DNA of 64,000 bases. It comes from Tricholomella constricta (taxonomy: Eukaryota; Basidiomycota; Agaricomycetes; Agaricales; Lyophyllaceae). Each line of letters opens with the position of its first letter. Position 1 is the stretch's first letter. The notes beneath the pieces are model-generated. The model had not been told where the DNA came from and made no database searches. It was given only the letters and a program-made list of their open reading frames with translations. The translations under genes were made by a program, and so were the position numbers. The stretch is taken from contig JAACJP010000001.1 in NCBI GenBank assembly GCA_013368375.1, positions 310,001 through 374,000 of the forward strand, written 5' to 3'. Of this stretch, positions 47,543 to 58,994 are shown piece after piece.

Positions 47543-48890
47543 ATAGCCATAATAATAGGTGGCTCACATAGAGTCAGATTATGCATAGAAAGCTCGTCGG
47601 CGTGGCGCAGGTATCGTCGATTCAGGACCTCGCAGAAGGTGAATGTTACGCGAAGCGTTCACACCTTGCCCAAAGCCCGTCGGAGTAAGGAAGAGAAAAC
47701 AGTTCCACAACAATGCAGGAAAAGGACGCCACTCCTCAGGTGAATGTCCTCAGCACAAGCCGACCCTTACTTATTTCAACGCTGGCAAATTTCAATTTCA
47801 GCATAGATGACGAAGTCGATATTAATAGCATCGTCCATCCATCCATCCATCAGGTGCCCTGGTAAGTGATAAAATCGATCAGTCCCAAAGCCCGTCCTTG
47901 CGCTTCAGATTGACATGCAGCGGGACCGCGCCTCCAGCTCTCCGGGTGCGAGGAGACAAGGAAAGGGAAACTCTGTAAGACAGAAAGGTGAAGTGGGAGC
48001 TTTCGGTGTTACAACTTCGATCCTGGAACTGAGGCTGGATGACTACGAGACAGTACCCACAGGCAAGTGTGAAAATCGCTGCGGTCCACGGTGGAAAGTG
48101 GACCAAGCCCCAGTCAGACACAAGGAGAGTTTTCGATCCCTGTGACATACACTGGTCGACAAACGATAGTCAGATGACAGCCCAAACCCTCAATCCCGGG
48201 AGCCATCGCCTAGAGTCGGGGAAAAGCAATCCCGAGAGACGAGAATGCGTGTGGACCCGGCGCACGTACGCGCCAAGCTTGGGCCTGGACGAAGCGGACT
48301 TGGAAGTGGACATGCTTCGTAGGCCACGTTTAGGATTGTTTCGCGAAGCACATAAGCGCATACTCTAAATCTCGGAGATGACCATGGGACCAAGTCGGCC
48401 GGGACGGAAGCCCAATACTGAGGCCCCGAAGGGAAGAGGTACCTACATGCGGTACAGGACTAGATTCTAGAGGGGCTACGAGGCCTAGGGCATCCGCGGA
48501 ATGAAAGCTGACTGTCTGCCGACGAGCTTGAAGACACGACCCAAAGGCGACAGACAGACAGTTTCGAACGTGGTGGCTGAGAAAGGTAAGACGCGTTGTG
48601 GCGTCTTGGGGTTGTTATCTAATCAGACGTCGGGAGCGAGTAGCTCAGTTGTTCTGCAAGGGTGTTATCTTTTTGTTTTTCTACTGTACATAGAATGAAC
48701 AGGGTAACCTGCAGTAGTATTGCAATTGAACACAAGATCGAAGTCTCAGTCAACAAACAACCGGCGATAGTAGAATTATGTGGAGCGGTGAAGCAGGGAT
48801 GGTGGTACAAATTCCGTGAATACGCTAGATGGCGAAGGGGGTATATTAGACAAGTAAAGCACAAGGGGGCGCAATGATATCAATGGAGAG

Positions 48891-48927
<37 letters not shown>

Positions 48928-49058
48928 CAATGGTAGCCTTTTCCGCCGAAAGGTCGCCCGAAGCGCATCCAAGGGACGACCTTTGAACGGGCGGGTGCGA
49001 CGCGGGGCACTTGGCGTGTGTGGGATGAGCTGCGTCTTTTTCGATTATTCGTCTGGAT
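47543..49058. other. Gene-poor stretch with simple repeats
   Basis: This 1.5 kb region has only short open frames on both strands and none that I can place in a family. It holds a (CCAT)n microsatellite near 47834-47850 and a 32-base G homopolymer (separate entry). No tRNA, terminal repeat or transposase remnant could be supported. Confidence 0.5.
48895..48926 (+). repeat. G homopolymer, 32 bases
   Basis: An uninterrupted run of 32 guanines. Such tracts are rare in fungal genomes. It could be a real G-tract able to form quadruplex structures, or the length could be a sequencing or assembly artefact. Confidence 0.85.
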
Positions 49059-49368
49059 CTATGGGGCGCGGTTCAGCAAATTACGCGTGGATTGTGTAGT
49101 AAAGCGTCTTACCTTATGACGAAGTAAAATGAGTTTCGCCATGTTCGCAGGCGGTCCACTTTCCCTGAAGGGGTTGCCTGGAGAAAAGGATAAGAAATGG
49201 GAATAATGGGGAGCTTGAGAAAGACGTACGTGATGCAACAACGGCCAGTCCAGCCTCATGAGCGTCAAGGGATTCGTCAACAGCCATGATCGAGAGCCAC
49301 AGAGCTGGCATGAAGATGTAGACGAAGAGCAAGGCAGCGATTGAGCTCAGCATCATGAGGGCCAACAT
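49059..49368 (-). CDS. Putative small single-pass membrane protein
   Basis: I do not recognise a family. From an ATG at 49368 the frame reads MLALMMLSSIAALLFVYIFM, then PALWLSIMAVDESLDAHEAG: one membrane helix followed by an acidic segment. A 50-base-scale intron (GTACGT...TCCAG) links it to NPFRESGPPANMAKLILLRH and a basic tail, with TAG at 49059-49061. In-frame codons extend upstream to 49494, so the start is uncertain. It would be divergent from tafazzin with 193 bases between starts. The continuous helix, clean splice sites and protein-like composition on both sides of the intron support it; the lack of a known family argues for caution. Confidence 0.4.
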
Positions 49369-49561
49369 GGACGCGGCGGACGGCGCTAGGGGCGGTGAGG
49401 CGAGGCCCCAGCAGGCGGAGGAAACGTTGGCGGGGAAGGAGGAGACCTCGACGAGTATTTGTTGGGGAAAATGTCCGAAACGAACCATACTCATTTATTA
49501 CATAATCCTGATCGCGTTACACCCCGTGATCTTGATCGCCAAACCTTATTTGAAAACCGCC

Positions 49562-50721
49562 ATGAGCGGGTTGCTGTCCAGGGCAACGGTGGTTGCGGTC
49601 GGCCTCACTTGCAAGGCTGCTCTCAACCTCGGTTTCTGCTCCGTCAACGTCAACGGCCTCCATATTCTCGACCATGCTCTCGCCCATGCCAGGAGAAACA
49701 ATCGTCAGGGCGTCGTGACAGGTCCGCTGACCGATCTGCATTTTAGCATCGCTGACCAAAACACTATAGTTTCAAATCACATATCGACGTATGTGCTTAC
49801 TATCATCTCATCCAGCTCTAAACTTATCCTTCTCCTCTAGTCTTGACGATCCGGTCACCTGGGGCGTGCTCCCGGCTCGGTACTACTTGAACTCTAGAAC
49901 GACGCGATGGGCACTGGGCGCCTCAGACGTCATGTTCACCAATCCGTGAGTGTTCTTCGTTATTCGTCTGGTCAGATGCACGCTTACTCATATCCGTTAG
50001 CAAGTATCTTTTCCACTTTCTTCCGACACGGTCAGACATTAGAGACCTTCCGGGGCAAAGGCGTCCATCAGTCCGCGGTAGATACCGCGATCCAGAAGCT
50101 CGACCAGGGTGATTGGGTATGGGCCTTCTTCCGTTCCTAGCCGCAGCGACCACAATTGTCTGTTCCAGGTTCACCTCTATGGTGAAGGCAAGATCAACCA
50201 ACCAGAGACCTATGTACAGGACGAGAATGGCGTCGCACATCTTCCCAGGTTTAAATGGGGCGTGTACGTGGATCAATCCTATCCCTGCGTGGGTTGCAAA
50301 GAAGTAATGCATGTTCATCAGGGGTCGAATACTCATGGAAACTTTGGTGCCCCCTGTCATCATACCGATGTGGCTCACCGGCTTCGATAAACTAATGCCC
50401 GAAGGGCGGAGATTTCCCTACAAGTACCTTCCCCGCCCAGGCGCCCAGCTCAGCGTAACCTTCGGCAATCCTCTTTCAACTGGCGAAATCCAGGAGGCCC
50501 GTCGGTCAATCAAAAACGGCCCTCCGCTTACCGACCCCTGTTCTCCGGCAAACGCACAAAAACTAACAGGCTGGATCAAAGATCAAATTTCCCAAGACCT
50601 TCATCCACCTTCCATAGGGGAGCAGGACCTCCTGAAAATTAGAGCCGCAGTCACTGCGATCGTCCAGCGGGGAGTAGAATCTCTGGGCAGGTCTGTATGC
50701 GGCGACAAGCTCAGATTGTAA
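49562..50721 (+). CDS. TAZ1: Tafazzin, monolysocardiolipin acyltransferase
   Basis: The ATG at 49562 opens MSGLLSRATVVAVGLTCKAA. Splicing gives RRNNRQGVVTVSNHISTLDD, which contains the H-x4-D catalytic motif, then PVTWGVLPARYYLNSRTTRW, SDVMFTNPIFSTFFRHGQTL and ETFRGKGVHQSAVDTA. The acceptor-site region is WVHLYGEGKINQPETY (equivalent of the FPEG motif), followed by LPRFKWGVGRILMETL, VIIPMWLTGFDKLMPEGR and PGAQLSVTFGNPLS. It ends SVCGDKLRL with TAA at 50719-50721. Tafazzin remodels cardiolipin acyl chains in mitochondrial membranes. The start follows the family's usual N-terminus; longer in-frame extensions upstream overlap the opposite-strand small gene and are not used. Confidence 0.93.
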
Positions 50722-50904
50722 CACGGAAGCAACAATCCCCAAGCTCAAGCCCATTGACTCAACCCTTAGAATATACTAGCCAAGCCGAGATACGGATTCG
50801 GTTCTAATTACCTACAGTTGTTGCTGCTTCCCCAGCACATTGTGAATATCCAGGAGCCTTTGCAATCGCTCGTTTAGTATTTTCATCTCCGCGCTTTCGA
50901 CTGT

Positions 50905-53237
50905 TCAGTAGCCCTGGATGCCTACAAGTGGCGCTGAGGCGATCCGAAAATTCTTGGGAGGCGCTGCTAAAGAGGCCTGCACACTCGTGCATGCGAGCAT
51001 ATGCTGCACATCTGTTTGTCCGGGGTAGAACCACACCGTTGTTGCCTGTCAATTCAATCAAAAATCAGTGAAACAGACATCTGCCAGTACCATGAGGACA
51101 CTTGCGATCATGAAATAGAATGTGACCATCATGAGGCCCTCGGCCCAGTTTGTTTTCGAATCAGCAGTGACGTAGTTGACGAGGAAGCACGCCCCAAGGA
51201 GGACCGCCACTTCGAACACGTCAAACAGAAGCGACAGGGGTTTGTGCGAGAACCACGCGAGGAGGACTAGAAGGGGCATCCAGAAGAGCATGAATTGGAT
51301 CCCAAGGTCGATAGAGCGCCCTTGGGCGAGCTCTGTACATTTAGGAGCTGGGTGTCCGAGGTAGTGCTTCAGGTGGCGGCGTACGAAGTATACAGTCGTG
51401 AGGAGGCCGTCCGCGGAGAAAGATACTAGGGGAAGCAGAAATATGCCGAACCATCTGTGCAGGTGTTCAATGAATTAGTCGGCGCGTCGAAGGGCAAGGG
51501 ATTGGGCGCCTACGCTTCTTTGATGCCTGACAGCTTCCTCATGGGGTTGACGCTGCCTGCAAGCTGCATTTATGAAATTTGGTCAGTAATTTGCACAGAA
51601 TGACATGCGCGAGGAACGCACAAACTCAGTTGTCACACCCAACAGGACGACAGTGATAATAAGCATGACGATGCAGAACCACGGGTTCAACTCCGGTTCG
51701 TCCTCCTCCAGCTTTGCGACATCTGCTTTGAAAGAAGCAGGGGCATTTGGATGGTCCTGCAGGCTATCCGTATCTCCAGGCGGGTTGTGCAGGTAGAACC
51801 TCGAGCAAACATATCTGTTGAAATACCAGTAATGATAACTTCCACGTCCGGGAGGAGTCGATTAATTTAAGATATGCACGCACATGATGAGCAGAAATAT
51901 TGCCAGGGCACGACTTATTTTTAGGAAGTCGCCCCGCACGCTGTCGCTTACCGCAGCCGCAACGCCTATAGTTCCTGCAGGGACCATACGATCAAGCGCA
52001 CTGAAGAAAGTTGTCGGCAATAGCAGCGCCAACGCTCTGAAATGATAATATAAGTCATATGGTAAAGTGTGATAGAATCGGAAAATTGTATACCCGATAG
52101 TCAGAAGCGTGTTGTTAAGCTGTACGACGTGGGGATGTAGGTCTTGCGTAAGAACGCCAGCACCGCCAGTGAGGAAAGCAAATCCGGGGACGAGCAGGAG
52201 TCGGAGGAGTACGACACCTTCGATACAGTTAGTTACTACGAAGGTTACAACGCTAGGTTGAAGATATACCAGTAAAGGTAGACTGCAGGAGCTTTAGCCT
52301 GGATTACGAGGAGATGAGATCAAGCCCGCCTCGGAAATTCTGGACACGTACTCGCACTTAGACAAGAGAATAATGGCCAACGCCGTTTCTACCGCGCTAG
52401 AAGAAAGCTAGGTACGACAAACGAGGCGGAAAAGTCGACAGGAGAACGCACTTGTTTAATGTGATTACAATAAGATCGCCTAAAGCCCTTCCGCAATACA
52501 TCGCGAGCTGCTCTCCTCCGTAGTCGAGAATTTTGCTGAGCGGCATGATGGCAATGAAACATACTGTTCATAAAATGGTCAAAAACCTAATTTTTCAAAG
52601 AAAAAACACAGGGCCCTACACATGAACTTGGCCACATGGGAAACCTGTGTATGCTCAACCCCCCAAGCGATTGGCACAAATATAAGAAGCACATTGAGCC
52701 CTGCGTCGCGAAATCAATTCTGAGCATAAATTTTGAAATGAAGGCCAGCTTACATGAAAACGTCGCGATGGTCTTCAAACTAACCCCCCAGCCAATTCGT
52801 GTCTTTCCCTTCCCTTTGAGCCTCTCCCAAACGGTATATGGTTTCGTAAACACCCTCGATAGCCGCGCCATCCTGCCTTCGGGCTCCGCGTCGGTCGAAT
52901 ATTGACTTTCGGCGTCCGCATCACGGCCACTCCACAGGATCTCAACGCCATTATTATTGGGCCCTGTAACACTGACCGAGAAAGGCCGCGAAGGTGTGCG
53001 CACATTGCTGGGTGTAGGAACTGGCGGATGCCCGAGGTCAACGGTGTTAAACCGCGAGTCGATGCCGCCCTGAATCGTGATATGTCGCGTGCTCATGGCA
53101 TCGTCGCTCCAGATACTATGGCCGTCCAGTACGCTGTGCCCAACAGTGGCCGTTGATGAGCGTGTTCGCTTGGTATTGGCATGGCGCGTCAACGACTCCA
53201 GAGCGCGTTGGCGATGGCGGTCTCCGTGTCCTTCCAT
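50905..53237 (-). CDS. Vacuolar Ca2+/H+ exchanger, tandem copy A
   Basis: The ATG at 53237 starts a long polar N-terminus (MEGHGDRHRQRALESLTRHA ... VWERLKGKGKTRIGWGVSLK). Membrane exons follow on the minus strand: GEQLAMYCGRALGDLIVITL leading to AVETALAIILLSKCE, GGAGVLTQDLHPHVVQLNNT, NPWFCIVMLIITVVL, PLLVLLAWFSHKPLSLLFDV and FEVAVLLGACFLVNYVTADS. KTNWAEGLMMVTFYFMIASV follows, and the last exon begins TTVWFYPGQTDVQHMLACTS and ends LVGIQGY (TGA at 50905-50907). The two alpha-repeats identify a cation/Ca2+ exchanger of the VCX1/CAX type, which loads the vacuole with calcium using the proton gradient. It lies 350 bases from copy B in the same orientation; the two arose by duplication. Confidence 0.88.
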
Positions 53238-53587
53238 ATTGTAAGACTAGTTTTCGATGAGCGAGACCAGCTCGAACTCCGTCTGTGCTTTGGGGAAAAG
53301 AGAGCCAGCTCTTTGAGACTGACCAATCCAACGACCGAGTGTTTAAGTATGTTCAACTAATTCGGGCTTTGAATCTGATCCACCATCAGCACTGCCATCA
53401 CGATCAGGGGTCCGCGCATCAGCCTCAAGGAAAGCGGTCACCATGGAAGTGATCCGAGTGCTCCAGATGGAAGTGAGAAACATCGTAACTTGAGCCTGCA
53501 AGCGATGTTCGTACCTTCGAAGACGGGGAAAGGCAATAAATATGCAGAGCGAAACAGACGAAATGGCGGAGCCCTATCAACTGATTA
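53238..53587. other. Spacer between the two exchanger copies
   Basis: This is the promoter of copy A and the 3' flank of copy B. No other feature is visible. Confidence 0.5.
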
Positions 53588-55747
53588 CTAGTGACCTCCG
53601 CCATGTCCTTCTGTTTCACCGGACGCAAAGGCTGCCAAGGCCTCTACCACGCTTCCGCATAGTTTGGGCCCACCACCAAGCAAAAGCTTGATCTCTGGTT
53701 GACCAGTATAGAACCATGCACAGAGTGCCTATCAAGTGATGATATCAGTACACATGGATTGCAATGGCATCACGATACCCACAATCAAGCAATAGAAGGC
53801 TACCATGCAAAAGCCTTCCACCCAGTTCGTTTTTGCGTCGGCAGTAACGTAGTTGACGATGAAACACGATCCTAACAGGACGGCGACCTCGAAGAAATCT
53901 GAGCTTTTGGTCAGCCTTGCTAACGGATTACATAGGACGAACGAACCAAAGAGAAGAGACATGGGTTTGCCGATCCACCAGCCAAGGAGCACGAGGAAAG
54001 GCATCCAAAATAGGGTAAACTGGATGCTAAGATCGATTGCTCGAGCCTTCGCCAATTCTTTGGGGGGCGCGGGTCTTTTGAAGAAATGCTTGAACATATA
54101 ACGGATGAAATAGACGATTGCAACGAAGCCATTCGCAGCCCACGATACAATCGGGAGCAAGAACATGCCAAACCACCTGATAAGAAGTCAGTCGCGCCAC
54201 CAGGATATAGTCAAGGAAAGTCGCACTCTTCTCTGATTTCCCCGGTCTCTCGAACGAACTCAATGCTGTGTACCAACTGTAATAGAAATGAAAAATACCA
54301 TAAACTGTATGAAGGGGGACCTTTACCCATTCGGTTGTGGCAGCCATGATGCCAATACTGATGATTAAAACAACGACAAGGACATATTGGTTTGCCTTGG
54401 GCTCCTTGACGACCAATTCTTTCTCCTCTTCTTTCATTGCAGCTGGGGCTGCGGAGTCGAGACGAATATCATTACCGTCACCAGGCGGATTGTGAAGGAA
54501 AATACGAGAGCATATGTAGCTATATACTCTCAGTTGTAAGTTGTCCATGTTGATAATGTTGATATGGAATGAGTGACTCACACAACAAGTAAGATAATAG
54601 CGGAGCCGCGGCTCATGACAAGGAATATGTGGCGAGTGTTGTCGTTGACGATGTTCCCAACCGAGACCTCTGGACTTAACTGGATCCCGGCACCACGATC
54701 AAGCGCTGAAAAAAATGCAGCGGGAAGGAGAAGACTTAAGACGCTTCATATTTTATCAGCGCCATAAAACAGAGATGCAGCTAGATCAGACATACCCAAT
54801 GGTAAGCAAGGTATGATTCAGTTGCACAATATGAGGATGGAGATCTTGATGCATGATCATCGCGCCCCCCGAGATGAAAGCTGCCCCGGGTATAAGGAGA
54901 AGGTGGAGGATGACCACGCCTACAAGACGTGTATGCATTGAATGAATTAGACCAAAAAGCTCTAAAGCTTACCGACGACGGTTGATTGCAAGAGTTTCAA
55001 TCTTGTGATAATCAAGCTTTCAGGTTGCGGTTAAAGGCATAATAGAATCCACTTACTCGCATTTTGTTAAAAGAATGATCGACAAGGTGGCTTCGACGAT
55101 ACTACATTTCAAAATGTCAAGAAAATTGAAAGCTTTTGATAACCGGCGTACGCACTTATTCAAGGTAATCACAACGAGATCGCCGAGCTGTGTTCCAAGA
55201 TAGAATGCCATCTGTTCGCCACCCCAGTCGAACAGCCATTCCAGAGGAACGAGGGCAAGAAAACAAACTTGTCAACAAAGTGGTAAGTCGGATCTGAGGA
55301 GTGCCTCTGAGTTCACAAACTCACATGCAAAAGTGAGGGTATCCGAAAATGCATGGACGAAATGCCCAATCCATGCAAGGGGTATAAAGACGACAAACAG
55401 GTTCAACCCTACATGTTTTAACAAGTGAGCTCGTGGTTGAAAGACTGACGAAGGGCAACGAGGAGCCTACATGAAGAAAAAGCTATGGCGCGAAACGTAG
55501 CTGCCACTCCAATGTTCTTTTTCCCTTTTCTTGTGAATCTATTCCAGAATCGAGTCAAGCCGGCCTCGATCTCGTCTAATTGGTGGATTCGCCGCTCAGA
55601 ATTCAAAGTGAGATGATCCACAGGAGTTGAAGTCCCTCCATCACCATGATGGGTGGGAGAGTTTGTAGCTTTCTCAAGGTCAATTAAGTGTCCGTTGAAA
55701 GTCCTCTGACGCGTTATCGATGTTGAGTTTGTACCGAAATCAGCCAT
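53588..55747 (-). CDS. Vacuolar Ca2+/H+ exchanger, tandem copy B
   Basis: The start ATG at 55747 (MADFGTNSTSITRQRTFNGH) lies after an alternative in-frame ATG 42 bases upstream; the shorter start was chosen for its more protein-like N-terminus. Exons give WFDRKGKKNI-type basic linker sequence, a GGEQMAFYLGTQLGDLVVIT helix, IVEATLSIILLTKCE and GGAMIMHQDLHPHIVQLNHT. WFGMFLLPIVSWAANGFVAI, MSLLFDFFEVAVLLGSCFIV, NYVTADAKTNWVEGFCMVAF and the last exon ALCAWFYTGQPEIKLLLGGG follow, ending GETEGHGGGH with TAG at 53588-53590. It has the same fold and gene orientation as copy A, but a shorter N-terminus and a different tail. It is a cation/proton antiporter of the vacuolar membrane by family. Confidence 0.87.
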
Positions 55748-56096
55748 CCAAGGTGACAGGTGCACTAGCAGATGCTGGAGGTCGGTCAAAGAAGGGGAAA
55801 GACTGGGGAAAGTTTGGGGAAAGCGGGCCCATCATGTTTTATATAATGACTTTCATAAATGAATGGGAACGTGGTGGTCCGTTGGCAGCCTCGATGTTTG
55901 TTTCCACAGGTGACAGCATCAGATCAGTGGGAATGCAGTGGTGTTTGAAGATGATAAAGTTGATTGGGAGCTATGTATAATGCATCAAAACACATATGTG
56001 TAAGCCGCTTGCCCGTCGGTCCTTCTCTCTCCAACCGCCACCTCCTCCGAGAGAATGCGTCGTTTTATGTTCACAGTGAGTTGCTACTTTTTGTAA
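55748..56096. other. Divergent promoter, exchanger B / F-box gene
   Basis: This holds a TATATAAAA-like run on the minus strand near 55842-55850, about 95 bases from the exchanger start. Nothing else was seen. Confidence 0.4.
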
Positions 56097-57818
56097 ATGA
56101 TGGATTCAAAGTCTTTGTCGAGCCTTCTACTTCGCGCAAACCACATACTACACCGTTCAATCCCCGAACCAGCTGCTGCACACGCTTCACTCCGGAAAGA
56201 AATTGAGAGTCACCTGCAATGTCTAGAAGAAACTCGGATTAATCTTATTGGCTGGCGCACTCGGAAAAATAGGGCGAACAATCTGGTCGTTTCCTGTCTT
56301 CCACGTAGAGGTCGTCATAAAACGAGCCTACAAGCTGTTATGGAAATTATCCTCGCACTCAAATTCCATTATAATTCCCTTGCGCCAATCTCGCGACTCC
56401 CCACCGAAATTCTTCATCATATCCTTTCGCTTTGGGTTAGGCATTGTCGTGACCCTTTCCGCATGTCCATCATGGGTCTCATTAAGAGCCCCCTGGACAC
56501 ACTGGTTTGGATTCGCATGACCCACGTCTGTCACGCTTGGAGAGAAATCCTCATCGGCGACCCAAACCTTTGGACCCAAATATCTGCTTCACGATCAAGT
56601 TGGGTCTTGGAAATGCTCTCGCGCTCGCGCGACATGCCATTATCTGTGAAAGTAGACTTTTTTGATCTGCACCCCGAGGGAGAGGAGGCCGCAATGCACG
56701 CTTTACAGCAGCTTCCAAGGATTCGTGAATTAACCCTCGATATTCCAAACATGGGCGCTGTATCAGAGGAACTCATCAAACCTGCACCTATTTTGGAGTC
56801 CTTTGCGGTGCAAGTATATCGTCGGTTCACATCTCCCTCACTTCCGGAACCTCTATTCGCCATGATAGCTCCTCAGCTACGTCGCCTGTCGTTGGAAAAT
56901 TGCCAAATCCCTTTAAATGCTCCATCCTTCGACAAACTCACTCATCTGCGCTTGGCAGATTCGCAGTTGACACTGAAAATCTCGGATTTTTTTACTATCT
57001 TGCGCCGTCTAGGCAATCTCGTCGATCTCTCTCTCCTCAACCTTCGCCTGTCTGAGCATTTTACAGAAGCCGATTTTGACCAGATGGCACCAGTGGAATT
57101 TCCGCGCCTTGTAAAACTTGTCATCACGGAATTTCCGGTTGCCTTCCTTTGGAACCTCCGCCTTCCCGCAAATCCTGATGTGCTCTTAGTCTTTTCGTAT
57201 CGCCACGTCTTGGCAGTGGAGCAACTTGAAGTTGCGATACTATCCGTCCTCCGCTGTTTCACCGACCTTGGGGTCTGTACGCAGGCCTTAATGATAGAAA
57301 ATACGCCCTCGTTCTGCAGAGTAGGACATCACCCTTGCGATGTCCCCCATGAATACCCTCGTTTCACTGTTCGGCTCAACCACACGCTCTTCTCGATGAT
57401 TCCTCGTATCTCAAGAGCCTTCCTGGCGCATCCTCCGATCAAAGACCATCTCCTTGTTCTGAAGATCAGCGGGCAAAGAGCAGCAGTGGTGAAACAGGAC
57501 ATGCTGCCTCTGAAGGAATTGCGAACATTAATTCTCGATCACTTTGCGGCGCAGGAATGGCTTGCCTCCATGAACAGGTTCAGAGGTCCTGACGTATATC
57601 CTCGCCTGGAAAGCATCATATTTACTGACCCCGTTTTCTCGGGGGACCTTGGTGCACGAGCCCTAGAGCACCTTGTGAAATACATTACCTCTCGCATCCA
57701 GAGCCAATGCAGCAGTATCAAAACACTCAAGCTTAGTGCGCAGGAATTGTTAGAATTTACGGCAGCTACTCGATTGCGAGGCCTCGTCCCGGAGATTTTG
57801 TTCTTTACCCCGGAGTAA
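56097..57818 (+). CDS. F-box / leucine-rich protein, single exon
   Basis: A 573-residue frame without introns, which is unusual here but normal for the large F-box families of mushrooms. After an N-terminal helical region the F-box reads ISRLPTEILHHILSLWVRHC, then WIRMTHVCHAWREILIGDPN and LWTQI. The remainder is a series of degenerate leucine-rich repeats (LPRIRELTLDIPNMG, APQLRRLSLENCQIPL, FDKLTHLRLADSQLTL, LGNLVDLSLLNLRLS). Such proteins join Skp1-cullin ubiquitin ligases through the F-box and choose targets with the repeats. The substrate is unknown. These genes expand lineage by lineage in Agaricomycetes, so a one-to-one ortholog is not expected. Confidence 0.88.
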   Translation: MMDSKSLSSLLLRANHILHRSIPEPAAAHASLRKEIESHLQCLEETRINLIGWRTRKNRANNLVVSCLPRRGRHKTSLQAVMEIILALKFHYNSLAPISRLPTEILHHILSLWVRHCRDPFRMSIMGLIKSPLDTLVWIRMTHVCHAWREILIGDPNLWTQISASRSSWVLEMLSRSRDMPLSVKVDFFDLHPEGEEAAMHALQQLPRIRELTLDIPNMGAVSEELIKPAPILESFAVQVYRRFTSPSLPEPLFAMIAPQLRRLSLENCQIPLNAPSFDKLTHLRLADSQLTLKISDFFTILRRLGNLVDLSLLNLRLSEHFTEADFDQMAPVEFPRLVKLVITEFPVAFLWNLRLPANPDVLLVFSYRHVLAVEQLEVAILSVLRCFTDLGVCTQALMIENTPSFCRVGHHPCDVPHEYPRFTVRLNHTLFSMIPRISRAFLAHPPIKDHLLVLKISGQRAAVVKQDMLPLKELRTLILDHFAAQEWLASMNRFRGPDVYPRLESIIFTDPVFSGDLGARALEHLVKYITSRIQSQCSSIKTLKLSAQELLEFTAATRLRGLVPEILFFTPE

Positions 57819-58054
57819 TGACCTATACGTTCGTTTCCACCTTCCTGGAATCTGCCATGAAATCAATCAAGCTAATACAGCAATTGTCCCGCAGATGGGT
57901 CTGCACGCTGTGCGGTCATTGGAAAAATGAGTAGACCATGCCATTCTTTACGTTCCGTCTTGTTTTGTACGTCCACCTTCGCATCAGCATCAGGGACTAA
58001 TTTCTACAACTTGTAACTACATTCCAATCTAAGTCGGCAGACGCGCGACTCAGC

Positions 58055-58640
58055 CTAGCTGGGTAAATTTCGAATGGTTGCGTTTGACACCGTCATCTTG
58101 TTCCCATCAGCCGTGCGGTCATCTTCAATACCGTCCAGGTACTGGCCGGTCATGCAACTCCATGAACCCAATACTCACAGCCTGAGGCAGCTACTCCAAT
58201 AATGCCTTTCTCGTCGACGATACATCGGTCTTGTACAATAACAGGACGCAGGTGACCCTCTAACCAGAAATTGGATCTAATCTTAGTCACGCAAGGTCAC
58301 GGAGGAGGACACAACTGACGCCGAAGGCAGTCTGTGGAGTGAATCCGCAAAGTGTCTGTAAGGAACGACAAGGTTGAAGGTTTAAGGCAGAAACTTGTGC
58401 CAAAGAAAGGCTAGCGGACTGAGTTGACCTTGGCAATGAATGGAGGACGTTCGAGGCATCGGATGGTACTCAGAAATACGACGGCGGCGAATCGTGGAAA
58501 GCGCACGTCATCCGGACTTCCACCCTCGAGGTAGTACTGATGTTCTTTTACAGCTGTTCTCCAGGAATTCCATGCTTGCCTGATTTATTAACATTTCGAC
58601 CGAAAACGTTGGCCGTTATCGCCGCCCGGACATGCAGCAT
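58055..58640 (-). CDS. Unassigned small multi-exon gene (tentative)
   Basis: I do not recognise a family. On the minus strand, exon 58593-58640 (MLHVRAAITANVFGRN) joins in phase to 58429-58536 (36 codons: YYLEGGSPDDVRFPRFAAVV ... ERPPFIAK), then 58320-58355 (TLCGFTPQTAFG). It then joins across a very short 38-base gap to a frame reading IRSNFWLEGHLRPVIVQDR and CIVDEKGIIG. A last exon may read YLDGIEDDRTADGNKMTVSN and end NLPS with TAG at 58055-58057. Exons 1-3 have good splice ends and lengths that are multiples of three. The fourth junction and the end are uncertain, so this may be a worn gene or a small conserved protein. No membrane helix is visible. Confidence 0.33.
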
Positions 58641-58994
58641 AACGATAGAAGGACCAGACGAGATTGTGAAGACTTTTTTATACGTAGAACGAGAGCAAAA
58701 GCAAGCTGAGAAGGATCGTAGGAATCAAAAAGACGAAAGAAAAGATCAAAGCCGAGACAATCCAGGTATGACAGGGAAGAGGGAAAATAGGATCCGCAGT
58801 TTGCGTGAGTACGGTGCAACTGATGGTTGATCGGCTGATAAGCTGCGGGGGAAGCAGACAACAAGAGCTGCGAGGACTGAGTACAGAGTATGAGAATTGT
58901 TGTTGACTTTACAAGATATTTAGTGTTATGTTACATCTATCGTCGCCGAAAACCAGTAACCTGCCGGTCGTGGACGAGCGTCAGGCCAAGCGTG
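58641..58994. other. Spacer between unassigned gene and six-hairpin glycosidase
   Basis: No coding or structural feature is supported. Confidence 0.4.

Noticed and set aside
48635..48700. tRNA-like string GTAGCTCAGTTG
   Set aside because: It resembles a D-arm, but no anticodon arm, T-loop sequence or matching acceptor stem follows at the right spacing.
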